64,000 nucleotides of DNA from Gloeocapsa sp. DLM2.Bin57 (GTDB lineage: Bacteria > Cyanobacteriota > Cyanobacteriia > Cyanobacteriales > Gloeocapsaceae), in NCBI GenBank assembly GCA_007693955.1, contig RECR01000050.1, positions 1 through 64,000 of the forward strand. The letters run 5' to 3'. Under the pieces are notes generated by a model. That model searched no databases and was not told the origin of the DNA. It worked only from the letters and a program-made list of their open reading frames with translations. Numbering within the stretch: position 1 is the first letter of the stretch; each line of letters opens with the position of its first letter. The translations under genes and the position numbers were made by a program. Shown here one piece after another: positions 45,419 through 53,926 of this stretch.

Positions 45419-46525
45419 ATGAGTTGTAATTATCGTTTTGCTATTATTAGCGATCCCCATGTAGGAATTCCCGAAACAATTGATAAAAATGCTAATCGGT
45501 TTCATTTAATTGAAGTGAGTATCCCTGCATTGGAGAAAGTCTTAGAACATTTAGAACAGCTTAACATAGATTTTCTGTTATTACCTGGAGATTTAACCCA
45601 AGATGGTGAAAAGGAGAATCACCAATGGTTAAAACAACGTTTAGAAAGGTTACCTTTTCCTGCTTATGTTATCCCTGGTAATCATGATGTGCGTTATTTA
45701 GAACAATACGAAAATTATATAGGGTTAAGGGATTTTCCCTCTTATTATCAAAAGTTCGGTTACTCTAATCCTGAACAACTCTATTATAGTCAGGAAATTG
45801 CTCCTGGTTTACAGCTAATTGGACTCAATTCCACTCAGTTTAGTGAAGATGGCAGACAATTAGGATGTTTGGATCAAGAGCAATTAACCTGGTTAGAGAC
45901 AACTTTAGCAGAATTAACCGATAAATTAGTCTTGGTAATGATCCATCATAACGTAATTGAACATCTACCCGGACAATCTATCCACCAATTAGGACAACGG
46001 TATATGTTGGCTAATGCGTCAGAGTTGAAGCAAATTTTAAGGAAATATGGGGTTAAATTAATTTTCACAGGACATTTACACGTCCAAGATGTAGCTTCTG
46101 AAGATGGCTTAACGGAGATTACCACGGGTTCAACCGTTAGTTATCCTCATCCTTATCGTATCCTAGATTTACAATACGACCATAGGGAGATAATTAAATT
46201 AACTATCTCTTCTCATCGAGTTAAATCTGTTCCAGGTTGGGATAACCTAGAGTTAAATTCTAGGGAGTCTATGGCGCAAAAATCTGACTCTTTTATGCTG
46301 AAATTGTTAATGGGTTATCCTCTGTATTTATCTGCAGCTGAAGCTACTCCTCTGACTCCCTATTTACGTTATTTTTGGTCTGATATCGCAGCTGGAGATA
46401 GTTTATTTGATTTTGCTCATTTACCACCGAGAGTAGGTGAATATTTGGAACAATTTGGCGCTATAAGTCCAGAAGGATACCCTAATTTGGTGGATAATCA
46501 TGCTAGCTTTTTGCTTCCTCGTTAG
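45419..46525 (+). CDS. calcineurin-like metallophosphoesterase
   Basis: The 368-residue protein carries the metal-binding motifs of the superfamily: S-D-P-H-V-G near residue 11, G-D-L-T-Q-D-G near residue 57, G-N-H-D near residue 87, M-I-H-H-N near residue 174, and G-H-L-H-V near residue 218. The pattern resembles the cAMP phosphodiesterase (CpdA)/Icc group. ATG 45419 was chosen; a TTG at 45362 would add 19 residues without domain content. The 3' end overlaps the convergent FIST gene by 23 bases. Confidence 0.9.
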   Translation: MSCNYRFAIISDPHVGIPETIDKNANRFHLIEVSIPALEKVLEHLEQLNIDFLLLPGDLTQDGEKENHQWLKQRLERLPFPAYVIPGNHDVRYLEQYENYIGLRDFPSYYQKFGYSNPEQLYYSQEIAPGLQLIGLNSTQFSEDGRQLGCLDQEQLTWLETTLAELTDKLVLVMIHHNVIEHLPGQSIHQLGQRYMLANASELKQILRKYGVKLIFTGHLHVQDVASEDGLTEITTGSTVSYPHPYRILDLQYDHREIIKLTISSHRVKSVPGWDNLELNSRESMAQKSDSFMLKLLMGYPLYLSAAEATPLTPYLRYFWSDIAAGDSLFDFAHLPPRVGEYLEQFGAISPEGYPNLVDNHASFLLPR

Positions 46526-47759
46526 GTTGACTGAAAATACCGAAAGCGGAAGTATAACCATGTAAAAAAGTGCTACCAGCCACAGGACCAATTTCACCGT
46601 TACAGAAAAAACCACCTAGGGGGATATTGGGGAAGTAACGACGAAATAATTCTGAGTCAAAATTAGGTTGGTTATAGAGTCTTTCTCCTCTACCGAGACA
46701 AGAAAAAAGTAAAGCACCAACAACAGAAGCGGGGGAGTTTTGTTGTCTTTGGTAATGAGATAATAATAGTTCTAAATCCTCCGCAGAAGTATTAGCGTCG
46801 CGTAAGTGAAACTGTACTCTTTGACCGGGACGAATGCGATCGCCTACTGCAATAGCTCCCATACGTGGATCAACCCCTAGAAGGTTACGAATGAGGAAAT
46901 CTCCTTGAGATAATTCTGACTTAAATTCATCTCTAGCGATACCCAAAAACAGGGAATGTTGGGCTAATTCCCGATCTTGTTCATCGAGACTATTAACTAA
47001 TTCTTGTAAGATAACTAGGGGTGGTTTTAAGGCTTCTTCTGTAGCTAACTCTAGGATAATATTGCGTTCCCCTTTGGTAATTTGATAGGGTTTTCCGATG
47101 GGTTTACAACCTTGAGCAACTATAGTCTCAACTACTATATTACCATTTAGAGCTATTCCTATAGTACCTTCGTTGAGAACGTGAGGGGCTTGATGTTCAG
47201 GAGTATAATAAAAGAGACTATTAACTCCTCCCATCGCTCCAGAACTAGCTAAACCACCAATTTTGATTGAACCTGGATAAGCAAAGTCTAAACCTTCTAA
47301 TAAATCGTTGATTTTGGCGGAAAATGGGTCAGCTAAGAGAATAAAGTTAGGTTGTTTGACTGGAGAAATACCAATTAAATCACTCCAACCCTGGGGGGAA
47401 CTATCTAAATCCGGTAATTGTTCAGCTTTAAGATAAAAAGGGGTGATTTCTACTTCTGGTAAATTTAAGACTGTTAAACTAATCGCGGTATTTCCTTCTA
47501 TTTCTAATACTTGTTGCTCGGTTTTCATACCCACGATTCCTCCACCACCACAACCGATGATGATGGGAATGGGTAATTTTTCTCGTAATAAGGGAATAAC
47601 GCGGGGATATTCACTCACGTAAGCTGAAGCAACAAAGAGAATACCTAAATCTGGTGTTTGTGTTAAAGTTGTTGTTAATCTTTGGGTAATTTCATCTAAA
47701 GCCCCTTCTAAGGAAGGACGAGTAGATAAAACATTGTGCCATTGAACTTGATTAATCAT
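46503..47759 (-). CDS. FIST domain (FIST N plus FIST C) sensory protein
   Basis: This 418-residue protein consists of a FIST N domain (about 30-225) and a FIST C domain (about 230-385), which together are predicted to bind small ligands such as amino acids. Motifs include I-G-C-G-G-G-G-I near residues 68-75 and C-N-G-E-I-G-P-V in the C-terminus, both recurrent in the family. No kinase or cyclase domain is fused, and no signalling gene is adjacent on the same strand. Confidence 0.88.
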   Translation of the reverse strand: MINQVQWHNVLSTRPSLEGALDEITQRLTTTLTQTPDLGILFVASAYVSEYPRVIPLLREKLPIPIIIGCGGGGIVGMKTEQQVLEIEGNTAISLTVLNLPEVEITPFYLKAEQLPDLDSSPQGWSDLIGISPVKQPNFILLADPFSAKINDLLEGLDFAYPGSIKIGGLASSGAMGGVNSLFYYTPEHQAPHVLNEGTIGIALNGNIVVETIVAQGCKPIGKPYQITKGERNIILELATEEALKPPLVILQELVNSLDEQDRELAQHSLFLGIARDEFKSELSQGDFLIRNLLGVDPRMGAIAVGDRIRPGQRVQFHLRDANTSAEDLELLLSHYQRQQNSPASVVGALLFSCLGRGERLYNQPNFDSELFRRYFPNIPLGGFFCNGEIGPVAGSTFLHGYTSAFGIFSQPNEEAKS

Positions 47760-47889
47760 AGTTTTTCTTGAATGTGACTCTAGATTATTTTAGGGTGATT
47801 TTCAGGGAATATACGCTAACCTAGATAAAATCAGTTAGTATGGAAATGAAATTCTCTAACATTTAAGACATAAATAAAAAAGAGGTATT

Positions 47890-48114
47890 ATGAGCAATAT
47901 CGAAGAAAAAATCGCCGAAGAGTTAAAACAAGCTAGGGAAGTATGCAGCGTCGAGGGTGGTTCTTCAGCTGATTGTGCTGCAGCGTGGGACGCTGTAGAG
48001 GAATTACAAGCAGAAGCAGCTCATCAACGTCAGTCTCAACCCACTAAAACTAATTTTGAAAAGTATTGTGATGATAACCCCGATGCTGATGAATGCCGCC
48101 TTTACGATGATTAA
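47890..48114 (+). CDS. cp12: Calvin cycle regulatory protein CP12
   Basis: This 74-residue, intrinsically disordered protein binds GAPDH and phosphoribulokinase in the dark and inhibits both. The N-terminal Cys pair lies in R-E-V-C-S-V-E-G-G-S-S-A-D-C near residues 17-30. The C-terminal pair is in Y-C-D-D-N-P-D-A-D-E-C near 58-68, and the middle A-A-A-W-D-A-V-E-E-L motif is conserved. Both disulfide pairs are present, so thioredoxin-type redox control should work. A hairpin terminator follows. Confidence 0.97.
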   Translation: MSNIEEKIAEELKQAREVCSVEGGSSADCAAAWDAVEELQAEAAHQRQSQPTKTNFEKYCDDNPDADECRLYDD

Positions 48115-48142
48115 GAAAAGTGGCTAAATTGAGTTAAAATAG

Positions 48143-48179
48143 AGCAGTAGAAATTTTCTTCAAGATGGTTTCTGCTGCT
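48143..48179 (+). terminator. intrinsic-like terminator after cp12
   Basis: AGCAGTAGAAA (48143-48153) pairs with TTTCTGCTGCT (48169-48179) with one G-U pair and a 15-base loop. It begins 28 bases after the cp12 stop and is followed by an AT-rich, T-rich stretch (TATTATTTATTTT). Confidence 0.65.
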
Positions 48180-48201
48180 TATTATTTATTTTAATATCTC
48201 T

Positions 48202-48813
48202 ATGCCTAACCTTGAGCAAATAGATTCAGTTTTTTTAGAGAAGTTAGTCTGGACTGATTATCGTCTAGCGGTTATTTTTATGGTTATCTTACCGCTATTG
48301 CTTTTGCTTGCTGCTTTTCTGAGTAAGACTGAATGTGTCAAATGGTCATTAATTATTTATTGGCGCGTTGCTAGTTTGTTGATGATCACGGTTTATCTGA
48401 TGATCGCTTCTTTTCCCTTCAGCTTTCTTACTGGTTTAGCTGCGCGGGTATTGATTCCTATTTCTCTGTGGTTTTGGCAAGATTTAAACGAGGAAATCAG
48501 GGATTTACCGAAAAGTGTGTTCAAGCTGGTATTTAACTCTTGGCGTTGGGCGGTTACTATCTATTGTATCGCGGGAGTCTTGTTGACTATTCCTTTCTGG
48601 AATTGTGCTTTTAGTACGGGAATTAAGGATATCCCCTCCTGTAGAGTTTGGTTGCAACCACCTTGGGGTTATAAGGAGTTGATGCACCCCAATGGCGATC
48701 CCGGGGTTTTGGGATTTTTCGGGATCATGGGGCTAGTGGTTTATGTACTTTATTTACTCTATTTTATCTTTGTACGCTTAGGAAAACAAGGAAGAACGGC
48801 TTTAGAACCTTGA
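48202..48813 (+). CDS. DUF3177 family membrane protein
   Basis: This 203-residue protein of a conserved cyanobacterial family has about five membrane segments (residues about 20-41, 50-73, 80-95, 112-130 and 170-192). A soluble loop contains W-N-C-A-F and S-C-R-V-W-L-Q-P-P-W-G. The function is unknown. The start ATG at 48202 follows the cp12 terminator. Confidence 0.8.
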   Translation: MPNLEQIDSVFLEKLVWTDYRLAVIFMVILPLLLLLAAFLSKTECVKWSLIIYWRVASLLMITVYLMIASFPFSFLTGLAARVLIPISLWFWQDLNEEIRDLPKSVFKLVFNSWRWAVTIYCIAGVLLTIPFWNCAFSTGIKDIPSCRVWLQPPWGYKELMHPNGDPGVLGFFGIMGLVVYVLYLLYFIFVRLGKQGRTALEP

Positions 48814-48855
48814 AACTGACATTCTGCACGTCAAAAATGTGATAGGGGGAAGTTC

Positions 48856-48913
48856 TGTTTTAGGGCTTTACCTAGAACACTTCCTGGAGATATATTTAAA
48901 TCCGTAGCATTAA
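48856..48913 (-). pseudogene. 58-bp duplicated fragment of the upstream antitoxin gene
   Basis: These 58 bases match 49681-49738 (inside the antitoxin coding region) with only two mismatches (56/58). Read on the minus strand, the fragment encodes N-A-T-D-L-N-I-S-P-G-S-V-L-G-K-A-L-K, the antitoxin's N-terminal domain. The damaged toxin's stop codon (TAA at 48910-48912) lies inside the duplicated piece. It looks like a truncated second antitoxin left by tandem duplication or slippage. Confidence 0.85.
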
Positions 48914-49321
48914 GGAATAGGATATTTATTATTTTTAGGATGTTCGCCAGCATAATAAACTACTACCTTTTTTTCTTCAGGAATAGGGAAATAATAAAAG
49001 ACTCGTTCACCTTGTGTTATTTCATATTCCCAGCACCCTTTATATTTTTTGCCTTTTAAAGGAAATATCCTACCTGGATAGCGCTTATTTGGATGCTTGA
49101 TTAAATAAGCATAACATCTTACTATATTTTCTGGACATTGTTTGTTTTTTAAGATTATTCCAGTCTTGTTTTACACGCTTATTTTTGGCTTCGACTAACC
49201 ACTCTGGATTTTTAATAGCCTCAATAATCCAAGTTTCAAGTTGAAGAGCGTCTTCAAAAATATCATTAACATCTAACCTTAATTCAGCAGGTAAGTTGAT
49301 CTTATCTTTATTATCTGACAT
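48910..49321 (-). pseudogene. type II toxin (RelE/ParE superfamily-like) with disrupted frame
   Basis: The frame starting at ATG 49321 runs 78 residues and ends at 49085. A second frame continues to TAA at 48910 and encodes Q-C-P-E-N-I-V-R-C-Y-A-Y-L..., then F-P-L-K-G-K-K-Y-K-G-C-W-E-Y-E-I-T and V-V-V-Y-Y-A-G-E-H-P-K. That C-terminal half looks like a small mRNA-cleaving toxin of the RelE/ParE fold. Joining the frames near 49145-49150 (six T on the plus strand, six A in the message) gives a protein of about 140 residues. The break could be one extra base in the A6 run, or a 4-base tandem duplication just after it. A second in-frame start for the toxin half is not seen. Decay, a sequencing error, or transcriptional slippage at the A run are all possible. 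Confidence 0.75.
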
Positions 49322-49778
49322 CGCAGATTTGCTCTTTCTCTAAATAAAAAGCTTCTTCTAATTCAGGACTAGCAATCGCTATAGCACTTTCTTTCCATTC
49401 ATGTATTTTGGCTGTAAATTCATCCCAATTTTCACTTTCCTTCCCATAACGATAAGCTACTGAAATCTCTTCACTTAATTCTTGTAATTCATCATGATCA
49501 AATACAGAAAGCCAAACATAGGGATTATCACCTTGGATTTTTTGTCCAGTAAGAAGCATAACTACTGACAGTAAAATGTCAGCAAAATTTTGACTATATT
49601 GATTAAATTCCACATATTTGGCAATAACATCTCTCCGTAGAAGAGCAAATTGTTCGTCACGACGAGTAATTGTTACTGGATGTTTTAGGGCTTTATCTAG
49701 AACACTTCCTGGAGATCTATTTAAATCCGTAGCATTAATAATGGTGTCTTCAAAGATATGAGTACTACTGCTATTCAT
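49311..49778 (-). CDS. type II antitoxin, Phd/YefM-like N-terminus
   Basis: This is a 155-residue protein. Residues 15-50 (I-N-A-T-D-L-N-R-S-P-G-S-V-L-D-K-A and R-R-D-V-I-A-K-Y) resemble the DNA-binding Phd/YefM N-terminal domain. The C-terminal half is acidic and helical, as expected for the toxin-neutralising part. It is longer than typical Phd proteins (80-95 residues). It overlaps the toxin start by 11 bases, the usual antitoxin-toxin gene order. It probably autoregulates the operon. Confidence 0.75.
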   Translation of the reverse strand: MNSSSTHIFEDTIINATDLNRSPGSVLDKALKHPVTITRRDEQFALLRRDVIAKYVEFNQYSQNFADILLSVVMLLTGQKIQGDNPYVWLSVFDHDELQELSEEISVAYRYGKESENWDEFTAKIHEWKESAIAIASPELEEAFYLEKEQICDVR

Positions 49779-49948
49779 TTATATAGTTATTATTGATCTA
49801 CGTATATTTTTACGTACTTTTATTATAATGTCAAGCCGCTTCTCACTATGTCAGAGAGGGCGCTTTTCATGAGCGCCTTTTAACTTCGCAAAACCCAGAA
49901 TAAGATTTTAGGTTTTTATTGGCAAATGTAACTATTTATATGTAAAAG

Positions 49949-50827
49949 TTAAATTCCTGCTAAATCAAGGATTTGAGGTATTAACTCTTCTTTTTTAACC
50001 GCCATTAAATGTACTCCCTGACAAATGTCTTTAGCCATTTTTACTTGTTCTGCTGCGATTTTAATTCCTTCCCAGAGAGGGTCAGAAGCTTTTTCTAAGC
50101 GTTCAATGGTACTATCAGGAATATCTACACCAGGGACATAGCGGTTGATAAAGCGGGCGTTTTTAGCTGATTTCAGTAAAAAAATACCCGCTAAGACGGG
50201 TTTACCATAACTAGAAGCGATTTGAGTCATAAATTTGTCTAAACGATCAAAATCCGTGATTAACTGACTTTGGAAAAATTCCACTCCTGCTTCTATTTTT
50301 TGCTCAAAACGTTTTTGCAGACTTGACCAGCTTTTGAGTTGTGGATCGATCGCCCCTCCAGGGAATAAGTCGGGGATTCCGTCGGTTAAGGGGTTTTGAT
50401 TAATATCTAAACCTTGATTAAGATTGTTAATTAGTCGTAGCAGTCTCACGGATTCTAACTCAAAAACTGCTTTAGCTTCTTTGTGGTCTCCTGCTTTGAC
50501 TGGATCGCCAGTTAGGGCGAGAATGTTATTAACCCCCAATGCTGATGCTCCGAGTAAGTCAGATTCTAGGGCGATGGAGTTGCGATCGCGACAAGTCATC
50601 TGACAGATAGGTTCAATTCCCGCTTGTTTTAAGAAAACGCAAGCTACCAGGGAAGACATTCGCATTACAGCACGACTACCGTCGGTTACATTGATGCCAT
50701 GGACTCGGGACTCTAAGAGTTTAGCCACAGTGAGCATATGAGTTGGATCAGCGCCTTTAGGGGGAGCAATTTCGGCGGTGATGAGAAATTCTTTTTGAGC
50801 GATCGCCTGACGAAATTTATTAGACAT
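49949..50827 (-). CDS. metF: methylenetetrahydrofolate reductase family protein
   Basis: This 292-residue TIM-barrel protein has A-E-I-A-P-P-K-G-A-D-P near residues 18-28 and V-T-D-G-S-R-A near residues 44-50. Q-M-T-C-R-D-R-N, with the conserved CRDxN, lies near residues 75-82, and L-A-L-T-G-D-P near 105-111. Canonical MetF makes 5-methyl-THF for methionine synthesis using FAD. ATG 50827 is preferred: the longer frame (50857) would overlap trpS by 29 bases, while 50827 lies one base past the trpS stop. Confidence 0.88.
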   Translation of the reverse strand: MSNKFRQAIAQKEFLITAEIAPPKGADPTHMLTVAKLLESRVHGINVTDGSRAVMRMSSLVACVFLKQAGIEPICQMTCRDRNSIALESDLLGASALGVNNILALTGDPVKAGDHKEAKAVFELESVRLLRLINNLNQGLDINQNPLTDGIPDLFPGGAIDPQLKSWSSLQKRFEQKIEAGVEFFQSQLITDFDRLDKFMTQIASSYGKPVLAGIFLLKSAKNARFINRYVPGVDIPDSTIERLEKASDPLWEGIKIAAEQVKMAKDICQGVHLMAVKKEELIPQILDLAGI

Positions 50828-50828
50828 C

Positions 50829-51839
50829 TTATAAACTGGGTAAATAACCCAGGGCATTTTTAACTTTGATAAGGGTTTGATTGGCTACTGCACTAGCTTT
50901 GATTGCGCCTTCTTTTAAGACATTGTCTAGATAAGTTTTATCTTCTTTGATACTTTGATATTTACTTTGAATTGGTCGCAACGCTTCGATAACCGTCTCG
51001 ATGAGGAGGGGTTTAAATTGTCCCCACCCGAGATCTTGACATTGGTTAATTACCTCTGTTTTAGATTTTTGCGAAAGTATTCTATATAGTGTCAATAGGT
51101 TATCACATTCGGGACGTTCTGGATCATCAAACCAAAGTCCTTTAATAGGATCTGTTTTGGCTTTTTTAATTTTCTTCTCGATTAATTCGGGAGGATCTAA
51201 TAGGTTAATCCGACTCAAGTCAGAGGGGTCAGATTTTGACATTTTTCTTGTTCCATCGCTAATGCTCATAATTCTTGCTCCCTCTTCACGAATAAGAGGA
51301 TTAGGCATTTTCAACACTGGTGTATCAGGTGCAGCAAATTTATCGTTAAATCTGACGACGATATCCCGGGTTAATTCTAGGTGTTGTTTTTGATCTTCTC
51401 CTACGGGTACTAAATCCGCGTCATAGAGAAGAATATCCGCTGCCATTAATACGGGATAATCTAGTAAACCAACGCTGACGTTTTCTCCCTGTTTAACTGC
51501 TTTTTCTTTAAACTGAATCATTCTCTCTAACCAATTCAAAGGAGTAATACAGTTTAACAACCAGGCTAATTCACTATGAGCACTGATATGAGATTGTACA
51601 AAAATAGTTGAATATTCTAAAGAAATACCACAAGCTAGATAGAGAGCAGCGATGGTATAGGTATCTTCTGCTAGGGTAGTTGGATCATGGGGTACTGTGA
51701 TAGCGTGTAAGTCAACTACACAGAAAAAGTTATCATACTGGTCTTGTATTTGTGACCAGTTGCGAATAGCTCCTAAATAGTTACCTAGATGTAAATTTCC
51801 TGTTGGTTGTACTCCTGAGAGGACTCTTTTTTTACTCAT
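50829..51839 (-). CDS. trpS: tryptophanyl-tRNA synthetase
   Basis: This 336-residue class I aminoacyl-tRNA synthetase has the HIGH-equivalent P-T-G-N-L-H-L-G-N-Y near residues 12-21 and the KMSKS motif R-K-M-S-K-S near residues 199-204. D-L-H-A-I-T-V and G-E-D-Q-K-Q-H-L-E-L-T-R complete the TrpRS pattern. It lies one base upstream of the metF-like gene, so the two are coupled. Confidence 0.98.
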   Translation of the reverse strand: MSKKRVLSGVQPTGNLHLGNYLGAIRNWSQIQDQYDNFFCVVDLHAITVPHDPTTLAEDTYTIAALYLACGISLEYSTIFVQSHISAHSELAWLLNCITPLNWLERMIQFKEKAVKQGENVSVGLLDYPVLMAADILLYDADLVPVGEDQKQHLELTRDIVVRFNDKFAAPDTPVLKMPNPLIREEGARIMSISDGTRKMSKSDPSDLSRINLLDPPELIEKKIKKAKTDPIKGLWFDDPERPECDNLLTLYRILSQKSKTEVINQCQDLGWGQFKPLLIETVIEALRPIQSKYQSIKEDKTYLDNVLKEGAIKASAVANQTLIKVKNALGYLPSL

Positions 51840-51880
51840 ACTTGTTTGTTTAGTTATTTAGTGCAGAATCAATTTTAGGT

Positions 51881-52222
51881 TCAACCCGGGGGCCAAGTCA
51901 TTTGACGTCCACCTAAAATATGTATATGTAGGTGATAAACCGTTTGACCTCCTAAGTCGCCGTTATTAATAACTACGCGATAACCATCACTTAATCCTTG
52001 TTCTTGGGCTATTTTGGGGATACACAGTAGTAAGTGACCTAAGAGTGCTTGATCTGTGGGAGTAGCTTCGTCTAGTTTGGTTATAACTTTTTTAGGGATA
52101 ACGAGAATATGAGTTGGTGCTTGAGGGTTGATGTCTTTAAATGCGATCGCCAACTCGTCTTCATAGACGATGGTAGCGGGTATTTCTCGATTGATAATTT
52201 TGGTAAATATTGTCTCTGTCAT
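51881..52222 (-). CDS. HIT-family nucleotide-binding protein
   Basis: This 113-residue HINT-type hydrolase has the histidine triad H-L-H-I-H-I-L-G-G-R at residues 97-106, with the final active-site region at the very C-terminus. The N-terminus F-T-K-I-I-N-R-E-I-P-A is typical. HINT proteins hydrolyse adenosine phosphoramidates, with roles that are poorly defined in bacteria. It follows fni after 10 bases on the same strand. Confidence 0.93.
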   Translation of the reverse strand: MTETIFTKIINREIPATIVYEDELAIAFKDINPQAPTHILVIPKKVITKLDEATPTDQALLGHLLLCIPKIAQEQGLSDGYRVVINNGDLGGQTVYHLHIHILGGRQMTWPPG

Positions 52223-52232
52223 ATAATTACGA

Positions 52233-53264
52233 TTAAGCTACTATCTCCTGTAGTGCTTCGGATTGTTTTAGTTCATCTATGGTACTATTTCCTGTACAAA
52301 ATAGCACTGTGGTTATTTCAGCGATGAGCAATTGTACTAGTTCTTCGATGGTTTCGCTAGATTCTGCAGCAGCTTTGAGGAAGGGTTGAGCCATTCCTGC
52401 TAAATCTGCTCCTAGGGCGATCGCTTTGGCTATTTCTAAACCATTGCGTAAACCTCCCGAAGCGATTAAAGGTATTTCGCTATTAATCTGACGAATTGCC
52501 AATAGACAATTAGCCGTTGGTAAACCCCATTCTGCGAAAGTTTCCCCTAAGCGTTGTCTCAGACTATCGGTAGCCCTTTGACTTTCTACTTTTGCCCAAG
52601 ATGTTCCCCCGGTTCCGGCTACGTCTATAGCGTTAACTCCTGCGTTAATCAGTTTAGTTGCCATTTCTCCTGAAATACCGTTACCTACTTCTTTAACGAT
52701 TATCGGTACTGAGGTACTCCAGCATAAGTTACTGATTTTGTCAAGTAATCCTTTAAAATTGGTATCACCTTGAGCTTGAATCGATTCTTGTAAAGGGTTT
52801 AAATGGAGAATCAGCCCATCAGCTTGCAAGATGTTGACTATTTTGACGCATTCTTCAACGCCATAGTCATAATTAAGCTGTACCGCGCCAATATTAGCGT
52901 AAAGAGGGATATCAGGGGCAACTTCCCGCACTGAGAAGGTATTGGCTACCTCTGGTTTTTCAATCAGAATCCTTTGAGAGCCAACCCCCATAGCTAGTTT
53001 ATATTTTTGCGCAATTTGAGCCAGACGAAAATTAATAGTTTTGGCTTGTTCGGTTCCACCTGTCATAGAAGAAATGAGCAAGGGTGCGCCTAATTCTTTG
53101 TTTAAAAATTTAGTTGTTAAGTCGATTTCAGAGCGATTTATTTCTGGTAAACAACAGTGAACAAAGTGATAACGCTCTAGCCCATTGGTTAGATGTCGAA
53201 ATTGTACATCTTCTTCCAGACAGATGCGCAAGTGATCGGCTTTGCGCGTCTGGGTGTTACTCAT
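52233..53264 (-). CDS. fni: isopentenyl-diphosphate delta-isomerase, type 2 (FMN-dependent)
   Basis: This 343-residue FMN TIM-barrel interconverts IPP and DMAPP for isoprenoid synthesis. The family motifs R-K-A-D-H-L-R-I-C near residues 6-14, S-S-M-T-G-G-T near residues 65-71, and V-A-G-T-G-G-T-S-W near 214-222 are present. Cyanobacteria use this type 2 form, unrelated to type 1 Idi. The ATG start gives the usual N-terminus. Confidence 0.95.
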   Translation of the reverse strand: MSNTQTRKADHLRICLEEDVQFRHLTNGLERYHFVHCCLPEINRSEIDLTTKFLNKELGAPLLISSMTGGTEQAKTINFRLAQIAQKYKLAMGVGSQRILIEKPEVANTFSVREVAPDIPLYANIGAVQLNYDYGVEECVKIVNILQADGLILHLNPLQESIQAQGDTNFKGLLDKISNLCWSTSVPIIVKEVGNGISGEMATKLINAGVNAIDVAGTGGTSWAKVESQRATDSLRQRLGETFAEWGLPTANCLLAIRQINSEIPLIASGGLRNGLEIAKAIALGADLAGMAQPFLKAAAESSETIEELVQLLIAEITTVLFCTGNSTIDELKQSEALQEIVA

Positions 53265-53323
53265 AACTTTCGATTTATCTTAAAGATATTCATTTTGTTA
53301 GCAATCTTAACATATTTTTGAGC

Positions 53324-53352
53324 TTGCCTCAAATTGTTTTTTTTGCTACCAT
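53324..53352 (+). promoter_or_regulatory. candidate promoter of rpsF
   Basis: TTGCCT at 53324-53329 (-35), then exactly 17 bases, then TACCAT at 53347-53352 (-10). The rpsF ATG is 57 bases further, and a CAAGGAGAG ribosome-binding site lies just before it. Confidence 0.5.
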
Positions 53353-53409
53353 AGAAGATCCTTGCTTACTCGATGAGAAAGCCATTCTGTCCACAAGGAG
53401 AGTTAATCA

Positions 53410-53886
53410 ATGACCCAAGCTTACGAAATGATGTATATTTTGCGCCCTAATTTATTAGAGGAGCAAATCAATGAAGCTGTGACTAAGTATCGTAATTTGC
53501 TCACTGAACATGGTGCAACAGATATTAAAGTCAAGTTTTGGGGAAGACGTCGTCTAGCATATCCCATCGCTAAACATCAAGAAGGTGTTTATATTTTGAT
53601 GTATTATCAAGCCGATGGACAACAAGTAGCTGTATTAGAGCGTGCGATGCGTTTAAGTGAAGAGGTGATTCGCTATCTCACTATTAAACTCAAAGAAGTG
53701 CCAGAATTGTCAGAAGATTCTTTCCAAGAACTACCTAAAGCTAGTATTCAACCTAGAGAAGTTCCAGTGGAAGTTCCAGTCGAAGATGAACAACCCCCTC
53801 AACCTGAAGTAATAGCCGATGAAGTACCAACCTTAGTAGAGGATGAAGATGAACAACCTTCTCAACCTGAAGTAATCGAAGCTTAA
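53410..53886 (+). CDS. rpsF: ribosomal protein S6 with long acidic C-terminal extension
   Basis: The first 110 residues are standard S6 ([10 protein letters not shown] near residues 5-14, and [10 protein letters not shown] near residues 43-52). Residues about 111-158 form an extra acidic, proline-rich tail with two related blocks: [11 protein letters not shown] and [11 protein letters not shown]. Typical S6 proteins end near residue 95-120. The tail could affect RNA contacts or interactions. This gene appears to be monocistronic here, with its own terminator. Confidence 0.95.
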   Translation: MTQAYEMMYILRPNLLEEQINEAVTKYRNLLTEHGATDIKVKFWGRRRLAYPIAKHQEGVYILMYYQADGQQVAVLERAMRLSEEVIRYLTIKLKEVPELSEDSFQELPKASIQPREVPVEVPVEDEQPPQPEVIADEVPTLVEDEDEQPSQPEVIEA

Positions 53887-53894
53887 ATTACCAT

Positions 53895-53922
53895 CCCCCT
53901 TTAATTAAGGGGGAATTTTTTA
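53895..53922 (+). terminator. intrinsic terminator after rpsF
   Basis: CCCCCTT (53895-53901) pairs with AAGGGGG (53907-53913) around a TAATT loop, followed by AATTTTTT. It starts 9 bases after the rpsF stop. The psb27 gene ends on the other strand at 53927, so the element could also serve that direction. Confidence 0.85.
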
Positions 53923-53926
53923 AATA

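Noticed and set aside
49140-49155. Programmed -1 frameshift site in the toxin gene (A-AAA-AAC motif).
   Set aside because: The message reads CTT AAA AAA CAA in frame. The toxin's second half lies in the +1 frame, not -1, and the heptamer is not in the phase needed for canonical -1 slippage. A simple indel or transcriptional slippage fits better.
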